Below the pieces are notes generated by a model, which had not been told where the DNA came from, ran no database searches, and saw only the letters and a list, made by a program, of their open reading frames with translations. A DNA stretch of 64,000 nt from Puia sp. (GTDB taxonomy: Bacteria; Bacteroidota; Bacteroidia; Chitinophagales; Chitinophagaceae), in NCBI GenBank assembly GCA_031292515.1, contig JARLGZ010000030.1:186001-250000 (forward strand). The letters are read 5' to 3'. A program made the position numbers and the translations under genes. The first letter of the stretch is position 1. Each line of letters starts with the position of its first letter. This document shows positions 49,372 to 58,528 of this stretch, piece after piece.

Positions 49372-52300
49372 ATGCAATCTATGCGACTGACTGCTGTTCG
49401 TAAGAAATCCAGGACCTGGTTTATCATGAAATTATGCGCGATGATCCTGTTGATCAGCTGCGTTCGGGTTTCCGCATCGCCTGGAAAGATCTTTTCGCCT
49501 CCTATCACGGTAAAGGGCCAGGTCTTAGATCCCGATGGCAAGCCCTTGCAGGGAATCACCGTGCAGGTGAAAGGCAGCGATAAGAAGACGCTTACGGACG
49601 CGGCCGGTGCATTTACGCTGCACAATGTCGAGGAGGATGCGACCCTGGTCTTCACGGGTGTCAATATAGAGACCTTTGAAAGCAGGGTGGGTGGAAAAAC
49701 GGAATTGCTGGTCAGGGCCAGGTTCAAAGTCGCCGAGATTGCCGATGTCGTCGTCACGGGTTACCAGAAGATCGACCGGAAGAAATTTACCGGGGCAGCG
49801 GTGACGCTGAAGGCCGACAGCATCCGGATCGACGGGGTAACGGATATCAGCCGCATGCTCGAAGGACGGGCCGCGGGGGTCTCCATTCAGAATGTATCGG
49901 GGACTTTCGGGACCGCTCCGAAGATACATATTCGCGGCGCCACCTCCATTTCCGGGGAAAACAAACCTTTGTGGGTCGTCGACGGCGTGGTGCTGGAAGA
50001 TGTGGTCGATGTCTCGAACGAGCAGTTGACCAGCGGTGATGCCAGTACGTTATTGGGCTCTTCGGTGGCGGGTCTGAATGCAGCCGATATCGAAACCTTC
50101 GATATCTTAAAGGATGCTTCGGCGACTGCCTTATATGGCGCCCGGGCCATGAACGGCGTCATCGTAATCACGACCAAAAAAGGGAAGTCCGGGAAACCGG
50201 TCGTGTCGTATACAGGCAATTATGGCGTCCAGCTAAAGCCTTCGTACCGGAACTATGATATCATGAATTCCGCGGACCAGATGTCGGTCTATGCCGAGCT
50301 GGAAAGAAAGCAGATCATTCAATACGCTTCGATCGTGAATGCGCCGAACTCGGGCGTATACGGGAAGGTCGCCCAGGAGGCGCAATATCCCGATGCGGCG
50401 GGCAATTTCCTTGTGCAGAACACGCCGGCAGGCCGGCAGGCCGCCCTTATGAAATATGCGAATGACAATACCAATTGGTTTGGCATCCTTTTCCGTAATT
50501 CGCTGACGCAGGAGCATTCTTTAAGTATCTCTTCGGGAACCGACAAGGCCCAGAGCTATTTTTCGACCAGCTTTTTCGATGACGAAGGCTGGACGATTGC
50601 GGACAATGTGAAACGTTATACGGCGAATATCAACCAGAATTATACCCCTTCCAGCCGGCTGACCTTCGGGTTCCAGGTAAATGGCTCGGTTCGTCAGCAG
50701 AAGGCTCCCGGCACGGAGAACCGATCCGTCGATCCGGTGGTCGGGCAATATTCCCGGAACTTCGATCTCAATCCATTCAGTTATTCCCTGAATACCAGCC
50801 GGGTACTCCCGGCATATGACAGCTCCGGGAACCTGGACTTCTTTACCCGGAGTTTTGCGCCTTTTAATATCATCTATGAGACGCAGAACAATTTTACAAA
50901 TGTGAATGTCATGGATCTCAAGTTGCAGGGCAACCTGAGCTATAAGTTCACCAGGCAGCTGAGTTACGAATTCAGGGGTGATCTCCGATATGTGAAGGCG
51001 ACCACGGAACATGATGTGAATGAGAACTCGAACGAAGCGAATGCTTACCGTGCCAATTCCAACAGCATCATCAATCAATCCAATCCCTTTTTGTATCATG
51101 ACCCGGATTTTCCGAATAACCCTGCCGAGGTCGTATTGCCATATGGCGGTTTTTACAGCCGGCTGGACAACGAGCTGAAAAGCTACACTTTCCGGAATGT
51201 GGTGTCTTATAATGATTCCTATGACGAGGGTAAGAACCAGCTGAGCATCCTGGGCGGACAGGAGTTGCGTTATGCGAACCGGCAGACTGCCAACAACCTG
51301 GGCGTCGGCTATCAGTATAATACCGGCGGGACTCCGTTCGTGGATTATCTGTTTATCAAGCAGATGTCGGAGCAAAATCAGACCTATTACGGCATGACCA
51401 ACGAGTACGACCGTTTTGTGGCATTCTTCGCCAACGCGCAATATACGTATCAAAACAAGTACACGCTGATGGGTACGGTCCGGGTCGATGGCTCAAACCA
51501 GATGGGGAGTACGCCGAAGGCACGGTGGCTGCCTACCTGGACGGCGGCCGGCGTGTGGAACGTGGACCGGGAGAAATTCATGGAGCAGTCCAATACCATC
51601 AGTCACTGGATGATGAAGGCGAGCTATGGGTTGAACGCCTCTACCGGGAGCGCCCTGAACACCTCGGCCATCATGCATTCCCTGGTCACGAACAGGCCTT
51701 ATACTTATGATCAGCAGACGGCGATCAATATCACCTCCCTGGAAAACTCCCAGCTGACCTGGGAAAAGAAATATGAGCTCAATATCGGCGCCGATATGGG
51801 ATTCTTTAAGGAACGACTGGGATTCACGCTGGATGCCTATAACCGGAATGACTTCGACCTGATCGGCCTGGTCAGGACGGCCGGGATCGGCGGCCAGGTA
51901 TTTCAATATGCGAATTACGCCAATCTGAAATCACATGGTATCGACTTCATGGTCACCGGCAAGATCCTGACGGGCAAGACCTTCGGTATCACCAGCACTT
52001 TCATCCTCAGCTACAATACGACGAAGATCACCAACGATCAATACCAGAACCCGATATGGGGCCTGGTGCAGGAGGGGGGCGGAGCCCAGGAGGGTTACCC
52101 GGTCCGCGGTCTGTTCTCCATCAGGAACGCGGGGTTGAATCCGTATGACGGGACGCCGCTTTTTGTCAATGACAGCGGCACCGTTAGCTCTGCGGTCAAT
52201 CTGTCGAGCCTGAATACAAAATACCTGAAATACGAGGGATCCGTCGATCCTACGTTCACGGGGGGCTGGACCAATACTTTCCGGTACAAGCAACTGTCGC

Positions 52301-52773
52301 TTATCGTATTGCTGACCTACCAGGCGGGCAATAAGATCCGTATTACGCCTGTGTATACGAGCCCTTATTCGGATCTCAGCGCCCTGCCTAACGAGTTCAA
52401 ACGCAGGTGGACGCTTCCGGGGGATGACAAGAAGACGAATATCCCTTCCGTGCTGATGTTGCAATCCACCTCGAACTACACGCTGTCGAATGAGAATGCG
52501 TATCCCTATAACAACTATAATTATTCGAGCGACCGTGTCGCCGATGGAGGTTTTGTGCGGATGAAGGCGGTCACGGTAAACTATCAATTGCCGCCGGAAT
52601 TGATCAACCGGATCGGGTTCAGAACGGGATCGGTGTCGATGACTGCAAATAATTTGTGGCTGATCTATTCGGACAGCCGGCTGCATGGGCAAGACCCCGA
52701 GTTCTACAATACGGGTGGCGTCGCGTTGCCGGTTAACAAACAGGTGACCCTTTCGTTAAAAGTGAGCCTGTAG
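49372..52773 (+). CDS. SusC/RagA-type TonB-dependent transporter without STN domain
   Basis: A 1133-residue outer-membrane protein. The signal peptide is within MKLCAMILLISCVRVSASPG. There is no STN domain; mature sequence starts at once with the carboxypeptidase-like domain (VKGQVLDPDGKPLQGITVQV). The plug has ADVVVTGYQKIDRKKFTGAA, LEGRAAGVSIQNVSG, KIHIRGATSISG and FDILKDASATALYGARAMNG. The barrel ends KQVTLSLKVSL. Start ATG at 49372 or 49381. It pairs with the SusD gene that follows. The lack of STN fits the lack of a periplasmic FecR domain in the neighbouring gene. Confidence 0.92.
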   Translation: MQSMRLTAVRKKSRTWFIMKLCAMILLISCVRVSASPGKIFSPPITVKGQVLDPDGKPLQGITVQVKGSDKKTLTDAAGAFTLHNVEEDATLVFTGVNIETFESRVGGKTELLVRARFKVAEIADVVVTGYQKIDRKKFTGAAVTLKADSIRIDGVTDISRMLEGRAAGVSIQNVSGTFGTAPKIHIRGATSISGENKPLWVVDGVVLEDVVDVSNEQLTSGDASTLLGSSVAGLNAADIETFDILKDASATALYGARAMNGVIVITTKKGKSGKPVVSYTGNYGVQLKPSYRNYDIMNSADQMSVYAELERKQIIQYASIVNAPNSGVYGKVAQEAQYPDAAGNFLVQNTPAGRQAALMKYANDNTNWFGILFRNSLTQEHSLSISSGTDKAQSYFSTSFFDDEGWTIADNVKRYTANINQNYTPSSRLTFGFQVNGSVRQQKAPGTENRSVDPVVGQYSRNFDLNPFSYSLNTSRVLPAYDSSGNLDFFTRSFAPFNIIYETQNNFTNVNVMDLKLQGNLSYKFTRQLSYEFRGDLRYVKATTEHDVNENSNEANAYRANSNSIINQSNPFLYHDPDFPNNPAEVVLPYGGFYSRLDNELKSYTFRNVVSYNDSYDEGKNQLSILGGQELRYANRQTANNLGVGYQYNTGGTPFVDYLFIKQMSEQNQTYYGMTNEYDRFVAFFANAQYTYQNKYTLMGTVRVDGSNQMGSTPKARWLPTWTAAGVWNVDREKFMEQSNTISHWMMKASYGLNASTGSALNTSAIMHSLVTNRPYTYDQQTAINITSLENSQLTWEKKYELNIGADMGFFKERLGFTLDAYNRNDFDLIGLVRTAGIGGQVFQYANYANLKSHGIDFMVTGKILTGKTFGITSTFILSYNTTKITNDQYQNPIWGLVQEGGGAQEGYPVRGLFSIRNAGLNPYDGTPLFVNDSGTVSSAVNLSSLNTKYLKYEGSVDPTFTGGWTNTFRYKQLSLIVLLTYQAGNKIRITPVYTSPYSDLSALPNEFKRRWTLPGDDKKTNIPSVLMLQSTSNYTLSNENAYPYNNYNYSSDRVADGGFVRMKAVTVNYQLPPELINRIGFRTGSVSMTANNLWLIYSDSRLHGQDPEFYNTGGVALPVNKQVTLSLKVSL

Positions 52774-52781
52774 AAAACGCT

Positions 52782-52844
52782 ATGAAAAATGCAGAGATCG
52801 CTGTGAAAAACGCAGAGATCGCCGCAGTAAATGACAACTTATGA
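52782..52844 (+). repeat. 21-bp tandem duplication forming a 20-codon mini-ORF before the SusD gene
   Basis: Two 21-base units (atgaaaaatgcagagatcgct, gtgaaaaacgcagagatc...) start at 52782. Read as codons they give MKNAEIAVKNAEIAAVNDNL and a TGA at 52842-52844, which overlaps the ATG at 52841 of the SusD gene (ATGA). It could be a translated leader coupled to SusD or just a chance open frame in repeat DNA. Confidence 0.5.
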
Positions 52845-54337
52845 AGATTCGTGAATTCTTTAAATGGATATTTATGACGACGAGGAAAAAACTCATCATA
52901 AACCTTCTTTTAGCGGGGGTGGTCACGGGGGGCGGGGGATGTAAGAAATTCCTGTCCACGCTGCCGGATAACAGGGCGGTCATCACTACTCCCGAGCAGA
53001 CGAGCCTGCTGCTCACGTCGGCGTATCCTCATAGCTCGTATATGCTCTTCTGCGAAGCGATGAGCGACAACGCGGAAGACAAGGGGAACTCGCCCCTGGG
53101 TGTGGACCCGAACAGTTTTCAAATCAATATCGAGGCTTTCAAATACCAGGATGAGCTATCCACCACGGGATATGATCTCCCGATCACCTATTTCGACTCC
53201 TGTTATCATGCGATTGCCGTCGCCAACCAGGCCCTCGTTTATTGCAACAACGCCGATTCGAACAATTACAGCGCGCAGAAAGGGGAAGCCCTCCTGTGCA
53301 GGGCCTATGCGCATTTCATGCTGGCGACCCTTTTTGCCAAGTCGTATAACCCGGCCACGGCAGCGACCGATCCCGGTGTGCCTTATATCACCACCGTGGA
53401 GACTCAGGTCTTTGGAACGTATGACAGGAAGACCGTGCAATATGATTATGATATGATCGAGAACGATCTTGTACGGGGGCTCTCGCTGATCCAGGATGCT
53501 TCCTACGGGTCGGCTCCCAAATTCCACTTCACCTTACAGGCGGCTCATGCATTTGCGGCCAGGTTTTATCTTTTTAAACAGGACTATGCACAGGTGGTAT
53601 CGCATGCGAGTCTTGTATTCGGCAGCTCCGACCCTTCGACGCTGATCCGGGACCAGGTCACCGAATACGGAACAAAACAGTATAACCAGATCGCCATCGA
53701 TTATACGTTGTCGACGGAGAGTGCCAATATCCTGCTGCAGGAGGGAGACAGCTATTGGCCGACCTATTATTATCAATATCGTTATGGTTACGGGCAGAAT
53801 CTGAATGTCCAGTTGTTTTCGCCGGGTCAGAACGTCACCGGCGGAACCTATGCGGTGATCACTTATGGCTCTACTCCCCAGTTCTTCAACTTTCCAAAAT
53901 TTGTCAACTCGGGGTATGCGAGTTTCACTTCCAATGCCGTGTTTCCCCTGCTAAGCATGGAGGAGGTGCTGATGAACCGGGCGGAGGCTTATGCCAGGCT
54001 GCAAAATTACCCTGCCGCGCTCGCCGACCTGAATGCATGGGTCAGCAAAAACATAAAGGAGTACGGCACTACGATCGGGGATCTTACCAACTCCAGCCTT
54101 ACCAGCTATTACGGCCAGTCGCTGCAGGCTTCCCTGATCGATGCGGCTCTCGATTTCAAACGCGTGTCTTATTTCCAGGAGGGGCTCCGGTGGTTCGATA
54201 TCCTGCGTTTGAATATTCCCGTTCAGCATACCAGCACGGATGGTTTTTCAAGTACGCTGGTGGCGGATGACGACAGGAGGTTGCTTCAATTCCCGTTGCA
54301 GGCCGCACAGGAGGGAGTGCCGCTGAATCCGCGATGA
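52841..54337 (+). CDS. SusD/RagB family surface glycan-binding lipoprotein
   Basis: A 498-residue lipoprotein. The lipobox region is AGVVTGGGGCKKFL. TPR-like helices follow (SCYHAIAVANQALVYCNN, GEALLCRAYAHFMLATLFAK), then the C-terminal RAEAYARLQNYPAALADLNA and ALDFKRVSYFQEGLRWFDIL, both typical of RagB/SusD. The ATG at 52841 overlaps the upstream mini-ORF; the ATG at 52874 (MTTRKKLIINLLL) would give a more usual lipoprotein signal of 23 residues. It works with the SusC just upstream. A 17-base repeat begins at its stop codon. Confidence 0.9.
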   Translation: MKIREFFKWIFMTTRKKLIINLLLAGVVTGGGGCKKFLSTLPDNRAVITTPEQTSLLLTSAYPHSSYMLFCEAMSDNAEDKGNSPLGVDPNSFQINIEAFKYQDELSTTGYDLPITYFDSCYHAIAVANQALVYCNNADSNNYSAQKGEALLCRAYAHFMLATLFAKSYNPATAATDPGVPYITTVETQVFGTYDRKTVQYDYDMIENDLVRGLSLIQDASYGSAPKFHFTLQAAHAFAARFYLFKQDYAQVVSHASLVFGSSDPSTLIRDQVTEYGTKQYNQIAIDYTLSTESANILLQEGDSYWPTYYYQYRYGYGQNLNVQLFSPGQNVTGGTYAVITYGSTPQFFNFPKFVNSGYASFTSNAVFPLLSMEEVLMNRAEAYARLQNYPAALADLNAWVSKNIKEYGTTIGDLTNSSLTSYYGQSLQASLIDAALDFKRVSYFQEGLRWFDILRLNIPVQHTSTDGFSSTLVADDDRRLLQFPLQAAQEGVPLNPR

Positions 54338-54415
54338 GTTTTGAATTGCGGTGATTTTTGAATTGCGAAGAGTTTTGAATTACGATGAGTTTTGATTGCG
54401 GTGATTTTGCATTGT
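54334..54415. repeat. 17-bp tandem repeat between the SusD and metallohydrolase genes
   Basis: About five imperfect units: atgagttttgaattgcg, gtgatttttgaattgcg, aagagttttgaattacg, atgagttttgattgcg and a partial gtgattttgcattg. The array starts at the SusD stop codon and fills nearly the whole 109-base gap. The period is not a multiple of three, so it does not keep frame. Confidence 0.85.
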
Positions 54416-54446
54416 CTAAGAACACACAGAAAAAGTGGAGAAATCT

Positions 54447-55364
54447 ATGAAGAGGAATCAAAAAAATACAGTTATGAGACCGATCTTACAAACCGTTTTG
54501 GCCATCGGGTTGCTGCCGGCGCTGATGATATCCTGTAAAAAGGATACGGTGGATCTGAAGACTCCACCGGTAGGGCTGGGCGGAGATACGTGGGTGCAGG
54601 ATTCGACGGATATCTTCATTTATGACAGCCTCACGTTGCCTTACAATATCGCGGTCTATTATAAATGGACGCCGGGTCAGCTGGATTTCCCTTCGGATAT
54701 CGTTCCGCCAAAAGAGAGCCAGGTCATCCCCGTATTAAAGGGACTGTTGAACGTCGCCTTCGCGCCCTATAACCAGCTCACGGGCAGCGAGACCTTCCTG
54801 CGCCGCTATCTGCCGAAGACCTATGAGCTGGCCGGCAGCGCCGAATATCTCTCCAATGGGGCCATGTTCCTGGGACAGGCAGAAGGGGGAACGGCCATGC
54901 TGATCTATGAAGTGAATTATTATACCCGTCTGAAACAGGATTCGGCCACCTTCAAACAGATGATGCATACGATGCACCACGAGTTCGGGCATATCCTTAA
55001 CCAGAATAAGCTGTATCCGACTTCTTTTAAAACGATCTCTACCGGATATACCGGCAACTGGTATAATGTCACGGATTCTGCGGCAAGGGTGCTGGGATTC
55101 ATCACCTCCTATGCGCAGGCGTCTCCGGACGAAGATTTTGTCGAGATGCTCAGTACGATATTGGCCGGGGGCCCGGGCGGCCCTATGGGGTATGATGAAT
55201 ATGAAGAGCTGTTGACCCAGACGGGCGGACCGGGTACTACAGGTTACCAGACTATCAAGCAAAAGGAAGCGGTTGTCGCGGATTATCTGCAAACGTCGTA
55301 TAATATAAATCTTTACGCTTTGCGGGCCCTCTGCCGGGCTGATTTCGTGAATTATCTTCAATAA
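54447..55364 (+). CDS. Putative zinc metallohydrolase lipoprotein (substrate-import-associated)
   Basis: A 305-residue lipoprotein; the lipobox is in LPALMISCKKD. The zinc motif is MHTMHHEFGHILNQN (HExxH), and ASPDEDFVEMLSTIL downstream may supply a third ligand. The order SusC, SusD, HExxH lipoprotein, DUF4302 lipoprotein corresponds to a Bacteroidota group I recall as the ‘substrate import-associated zinc metallohydrolase lipoprotein’ family. The GTG at 54435 is open too. It probably sits on the cell surface and cleaves a peptide- or glycoprotein-like ligand; that is an inference. Confidence 0.78.
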   Translation: MKRNQKNTVMRPILQTVLAIGLLPALMISCKKDTVDLKTPPVGLGGDTWVQDSTDIFIYDSLTLPYNIAVYYKWTPGQLDFPSDIVPPKESQVIPVLKGLLNVAFAPYNQLTGSETFLRRYLPKTYELAGSAEYLSNGAMFLGQAEGGTAMLIYEVNYYTRLKQDSATFKQMMHTMHHEFGHILNQNKLYPTSFKTISTGYTGNWYNVTDSAARVLGFITSYAQASPDEDFVEMLSTILAGGPGGPMGYDEYEELLTQTGGPGTTGYQTIKQKEAVVADYLQTSYNINLYALRALCRADFVNYLQ

Positions 55365-55385
55365 ATTCTTTTTAAACTTTTCAGC

Positions 55386-56738
55386 ATGAGCAAGATAGCG
55401 AGCAGCTTGGTTATAGCTTCCCTGGTATTGGCGGGCTGTCAGAAGAAAGTATCGGACCTGATCGATGGTCAGACGGCGGACCAACGGTTAAGCGCTGCCC
55501 TGGTTGCCTACCAGAATGTATTGACGCAGGCTCCGCAGGGTTGGATCCTGATCGAACATACGACCGGGTCGGCCATCAACCAGGGTGCGACGACTACCGG
55601 TCAGCAAGCGGTATTCGCTTATTATGTACAGTTCAACGATTCCAACCAGGTGGTCATGTTCTCGGATTTCGATTCTTCGATGGCGGCGGCGCCCAATACC
55701 TCGAGTTACCGGATCAAGGCCGTTCAGCGGCCGGCGCTGATCTTTGACACCTATAGCTATATCCATGTGCCTTGTGACCCGGATCCGCTTATTTCGAAAA
55801 GCCCGTTCGGACCAGGGCTGGGATGGGGCGCCGACTTCGAATTCTCTTTTGCCGACAATGTGGATCCCACCAAACTCGGTGACACGATCAACCTGATCGG
55901 CAATTTGAACAGTTCCAATGCCGTATTGATAAAAGCCACGCAGGCGCAACGCGAAGCTTATTTCAACGGAAGTTTCGCCCAGTCATTTGTCTTCGACAAG
56001 ATCCAGAATTATTTCAAGCACGCCTTTATCGGCGGGCAGGAGATCGAGTTCACACCGGGTGTCCATTCGAAAGTGGTCGATGTAAACTGGCTGCAATCGG
56101 GTGCTTTGAAATCCGCCAGCACGGTCTACTACCTGACGGGGGGAAGCATCAATTTTGTCAATCCGGTCAGCACCGGTACGCAGACGATAGCCTCGCTGGA
56201 TAATATTGTATGGAATGCTTCCAATTCCACGGCGTCGATCAGTGTCAACGGGACCGGATCTACGCTGGCGGGATCCATCACTCCCTTGAAAAATGATGCC
56301 AGCGCGGCGACAAGATGGCGGAATTCGGCGCTAAGTGCGCAGAGCCTGTGGGTTTCCTACAACGGGTTCCATGTAGACGGGGTAGACGACGCCTTTGGGA
56401 TGGCGAACCTCCAATATAACGGGGTTCCTTTTTATGCTTATATCTATTATCCGGGTGTCTTCACCGGGGGGTACGATCTGCTGTCGCCCTTTTTTGCGAA
56501 TACGGCGACGGGCACCTACCCGGATTACGTGACAGAGACCTACCTGCAGAATATCGGCGGTCTCGGCTATTTTGAGCTCGCGCCGCTGGCCACTACGCCT
56601 GCTCCGGTGACGGAGACCAATAACCTGGTGAGCGATCCCAATGGGTTTTATTTTGTCCTGAAAGAAGACGGCAGTTCCTATGATATGGTCAGCGCTCTGG
56701 ATGCAAAATCCTGGATCGACTGGCAGGCTTATAACTAA
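55386..56738 (+). CDS. DUF4302 family lipoprotein
   Basis: A 450-residue lipoprotein (lipobox LVLAGCQKK). The start QTADQRLSAALVAYQNVLTQ and APQGWILIEHTTG match DUF4302 as I recall it: a helix followed by a GW motif and a sandwich domain. The rest is beta-rich with few charged clusters (VVDVNWLQSGALKSASTVYY, GFHVDGVDDAFGMANLQYNG). Function unknown; these proteins accompany SusC/SusD pairs and the zinc metallohydrolase, and may bind the cargo. It starts 21 bases after the metallohydrolase gene. Confidence 0.78.
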   Translation: MSKIASSLVIASLVLAGCQKKVSDLIDGQTADQRLSAALVAYQNVLTQAPQGWILIEHTTGSAINQGATTTGQQAVFAYYVQFNDSNQVVMFSDFDSSMAAAPNTSSYRIKAVQRPALIFDTYSYIHVPCDPDPLISKSPFGPGLGWGADFEFSFADNVDPTKLGDTINLIGNLNSSNAVLIKATQAQREAYFNGSFAQSFVFDKIQNYFKHAFIGGQEIEFTPGVHSKVVDVNWLQSGALKSASTVYYLTGGSINFVNPVSTGTQTIASLDNIVWNASNSTASISVNGTGSTLAGSITPLKNDASAATRWRNSALSAQSLWVSYNGFHVDGVDDAFGMANLQYNGVPFYAYIYYPGVFTGGYDLLSPFFANTATGTYPDYVTETYLQNIGGLGYFELAPLATTPAPVTETNNLVSDPNGFYFVLKEDGSSYDMVSALDAKSWIDWQAYN

Positions 56739-56752
56739 AAAAATAAGATATT

Positions 56753-57202
56753 ATGAAAAAGATATTTTCTCTCGTCCTCCTCTCGCTGGGTCTTTTTAGC
56801 CAGGGACGTGCGCAGTTCTCGGCTTTGGGACCCGTCTCTTCCGATCCCGCGGCGGGCAGCCAGATGAAATCGGGCATCCAGTCCCAGATGGCGTATACTC
56901 CCGGCGCCGGCAATATTCTGACGGCGAGTATCACCAACCAGGTGGCGACGCCTTTAAGCCTGACGGCCGATCAAAAGAAGTCGATGAACGACGCCTTGTA
57001 CCAATTCTTCACCGCCAAGGGTGCGTTCCTTCCATTAAGAGCTACGGATAGCGTGTCATATCAGCAGCAGCAAAGCGTCTTGCTGGCGGGTCTTATAAAG
57101 ACCCTGGGCGGGTTTCTTTCCGTGGGCCAGGTCACGCGGTTCGTTGCGCTGAAGCCAGCGGCCGGGACCCGGTCGAGCCTGCTGACAATCGTGTTTTATT
57201 AA
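56753..57202 (+). CDS. Small secreted protein of unknown function
   Basis: A 149-residue protein I do not recognise. A signal peptide (MKKIFSLVLLSLGLFSQGRA, cleavage near AQF) is followed by a Ser/Gly/Ala-rich section. A helical part (LTADQKKSMNDALYQFFTAK, QQQSVLLAGLIKTLGGFLSV) comes next, and it ends in an aromatic (TIVFY), a pattern of proteins that contact the outer membrane. It starts 14 bases after the DUF4302 gene, so it is probably the last gene of the second SusC/SusD transcript. Confidence 0.6.
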   Translation: MKKIFSLVLLSLGLFSQGRAQFSALGPVSSDPAAGSQMKSGIQSQMAYTPGAGNILTASITNQVATPLSLTADQKKSMNDALYQFFTAKGAFLPLRATDSVSYQQQQSVLLAGLIKTLGGFLSVGQVTRFVALKPAAGTRSSLLTIVFY

Positions 57203-57475
57203 AGAGTTTGACGAAGCGAAAATGCAGAAACGCTAACGAAGTGCCCGAATAGTTATCTGGCAATACTTTGATGCTTTAATGAAGCGCCGGTATAGCCATA
57301 TCGTCTCGGGTCGCAGTAGCTCCGCCAGTTGACCGTTCGTAATCTTGTAGCTTACATCCGCCTGGCTGCTTGCTTGTTTTGGGCGATAGTTGGGCGTGGC
57401 TAATGCGCCATCGACGACATCGCACACCGGCGCAGACACAACCAAGGTATGAATGATATTTGAATGACCAGGTCT
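57203..57475. other. Intergenic stretch between convergent genes, no supported gene
   Basis: A 273-base space between the small secreted protein and the AraC gene, both of which end here. It holds a 70-codon open frame on the minus strand (57233-57445; NGQLAELLRPETIWLYRRFI) with no recognised family and no obvious start signal. No hairpin with a T-run stands out. It may be the relic of a repeat element or gene. Confidence 0.4.
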
Positions 57476-58354
57476 TTACGGGGAGGTATACTCCGTATAT
57501 TTCCTGACATACTGCAAGGGTGTACTCCCTACCAGGGTCTTGAAGTGCCTGTTGAAATTGGAGAGGTTGTTGAACCCGCAGGCATAGCCGATCCTGGCGA
57601 CGCTCATTTTATTCTCGATTAATAGTTTGCAGGCGTAGCCGATCCTCACTTCCAGCACAAACTGTCCATAGGTCTTCAGGGTTCTGGACCGGAAATACCG
57701 GCAAAAGGAATGGGGACTGATATTGACGGTGGCGGCGGCGTCTTTCAGCGTGATCTTTTTCTGAAAATTGTTAAAGGTATAGGTATAGATCCGGTTGATC
57801 TTATCGGTATTCAGCAGGTCATAGTTTTTGCTGAAGCCTACGCTGGAAAGCAGTTCGAACTCCCTCGAGGCGGCGGCCTGGTCCAGCATGCCGAGCAGGT
57901 ACCCGATACGTTGAGTGCCGGAGGCCTTCAGGATGGATTCCATTTGTGCGGTGATCCTGGATTTTGTCTCTCCGGTTATCCGGATGCCTCTTTTTGCTTT
58001 TTCCAGCAGGTCCCGGATCGTCTTCAACTCCGGTAGTTCGAGAAATGCGTCGCCCCAGAAATCTTCCCGGAAATGGACGGCTACGGCTTCGACCTGGAGA
58101 TCGGGAAGACCCTGGAAGTAGGCGGCGTCGTTTCGCCACAGGTGTGGCAGGTTGCTGCCCAGGAGTACCAGGTCCCCGTCTTCAAAACGTTCGATGCTGT
58201 CTCCGACCAGTCGCATGCCGGTGCCCTTACGGATCAGCGTCAGCTCTGCCTCCGGGTGATAGTGCCAGTGATTATAAAGATGCGGATAGATATCTTCGCG
58301 TACGCTGAAGGAGAAATTATGCCCTGCGTCGACCTTGCGGAGAATCGGCCTCAT
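57476..58354 (-). CDS. AraC family transcriptional regulator
   Basis: A 292-residue regulator. The N-terminal cupin domain has HYHPEAELTLIRKGTGMRLV and DLVLLGSNLPHLWRNDAAYF. The C-terminal helix-turn-helix pair is at about 190-288: KITLKDAAATVNISPHSFCR, YFRSRTLKTYGQFVLEVRIG, then IGYACGFNNLSNFNRHFKTL and STPLQYVRKY. It is divergent from the DUF6786-FAH-GH172 series and is the obvious candidate regulator for it. Sensor ligand probably a sugar, unproven. Confidence 0.9.
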   Translation of the reverse strand: MRPILRKVDAGHNFSFSVREDIYPHLYNHWHYHPEAELTLIRKGTGMRLVGDSIERFEDGDLVLLGSNLPHLWRNDAAYFQGLPDLQVEAVAVHFREDFWGDAFLELPELKTIRDLLEKAKRGIRITGETKSRITAQMESILKASGTQRIGYLLGMLDQAAASREFELLSSVGFSKNYDLLNTDKINRIYTYTFNNFQKKITLKDAAATVNISPHSFCRYFRSRTLKTYGQFVLEVRIGYACKLLIENKMSVARIGYACGFNNLSNFNRHFKTLVGSTPLQYVRKYTEYTSP

Positions 58355-58528
58355 AATACCATTTTGGTAATAAAATTAAGGGGAATAGGCCGAATGATCC
58401 AATATGGTTGCTAATATAGTATCAGAATCTGTCAAAAGCATGTTTTTTTTGTATCCTTTTAATTTCGTTCTTTACAGCCATTAATTTTACCTATTATTAA
58501 TTAGCTTACAGGATTAAAATGATTGCTG

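Noticed and set aside
50521-51453. Minus-strand 310-codon frame
   Set aside because: Antisense to the second SusC gene with no independent support.
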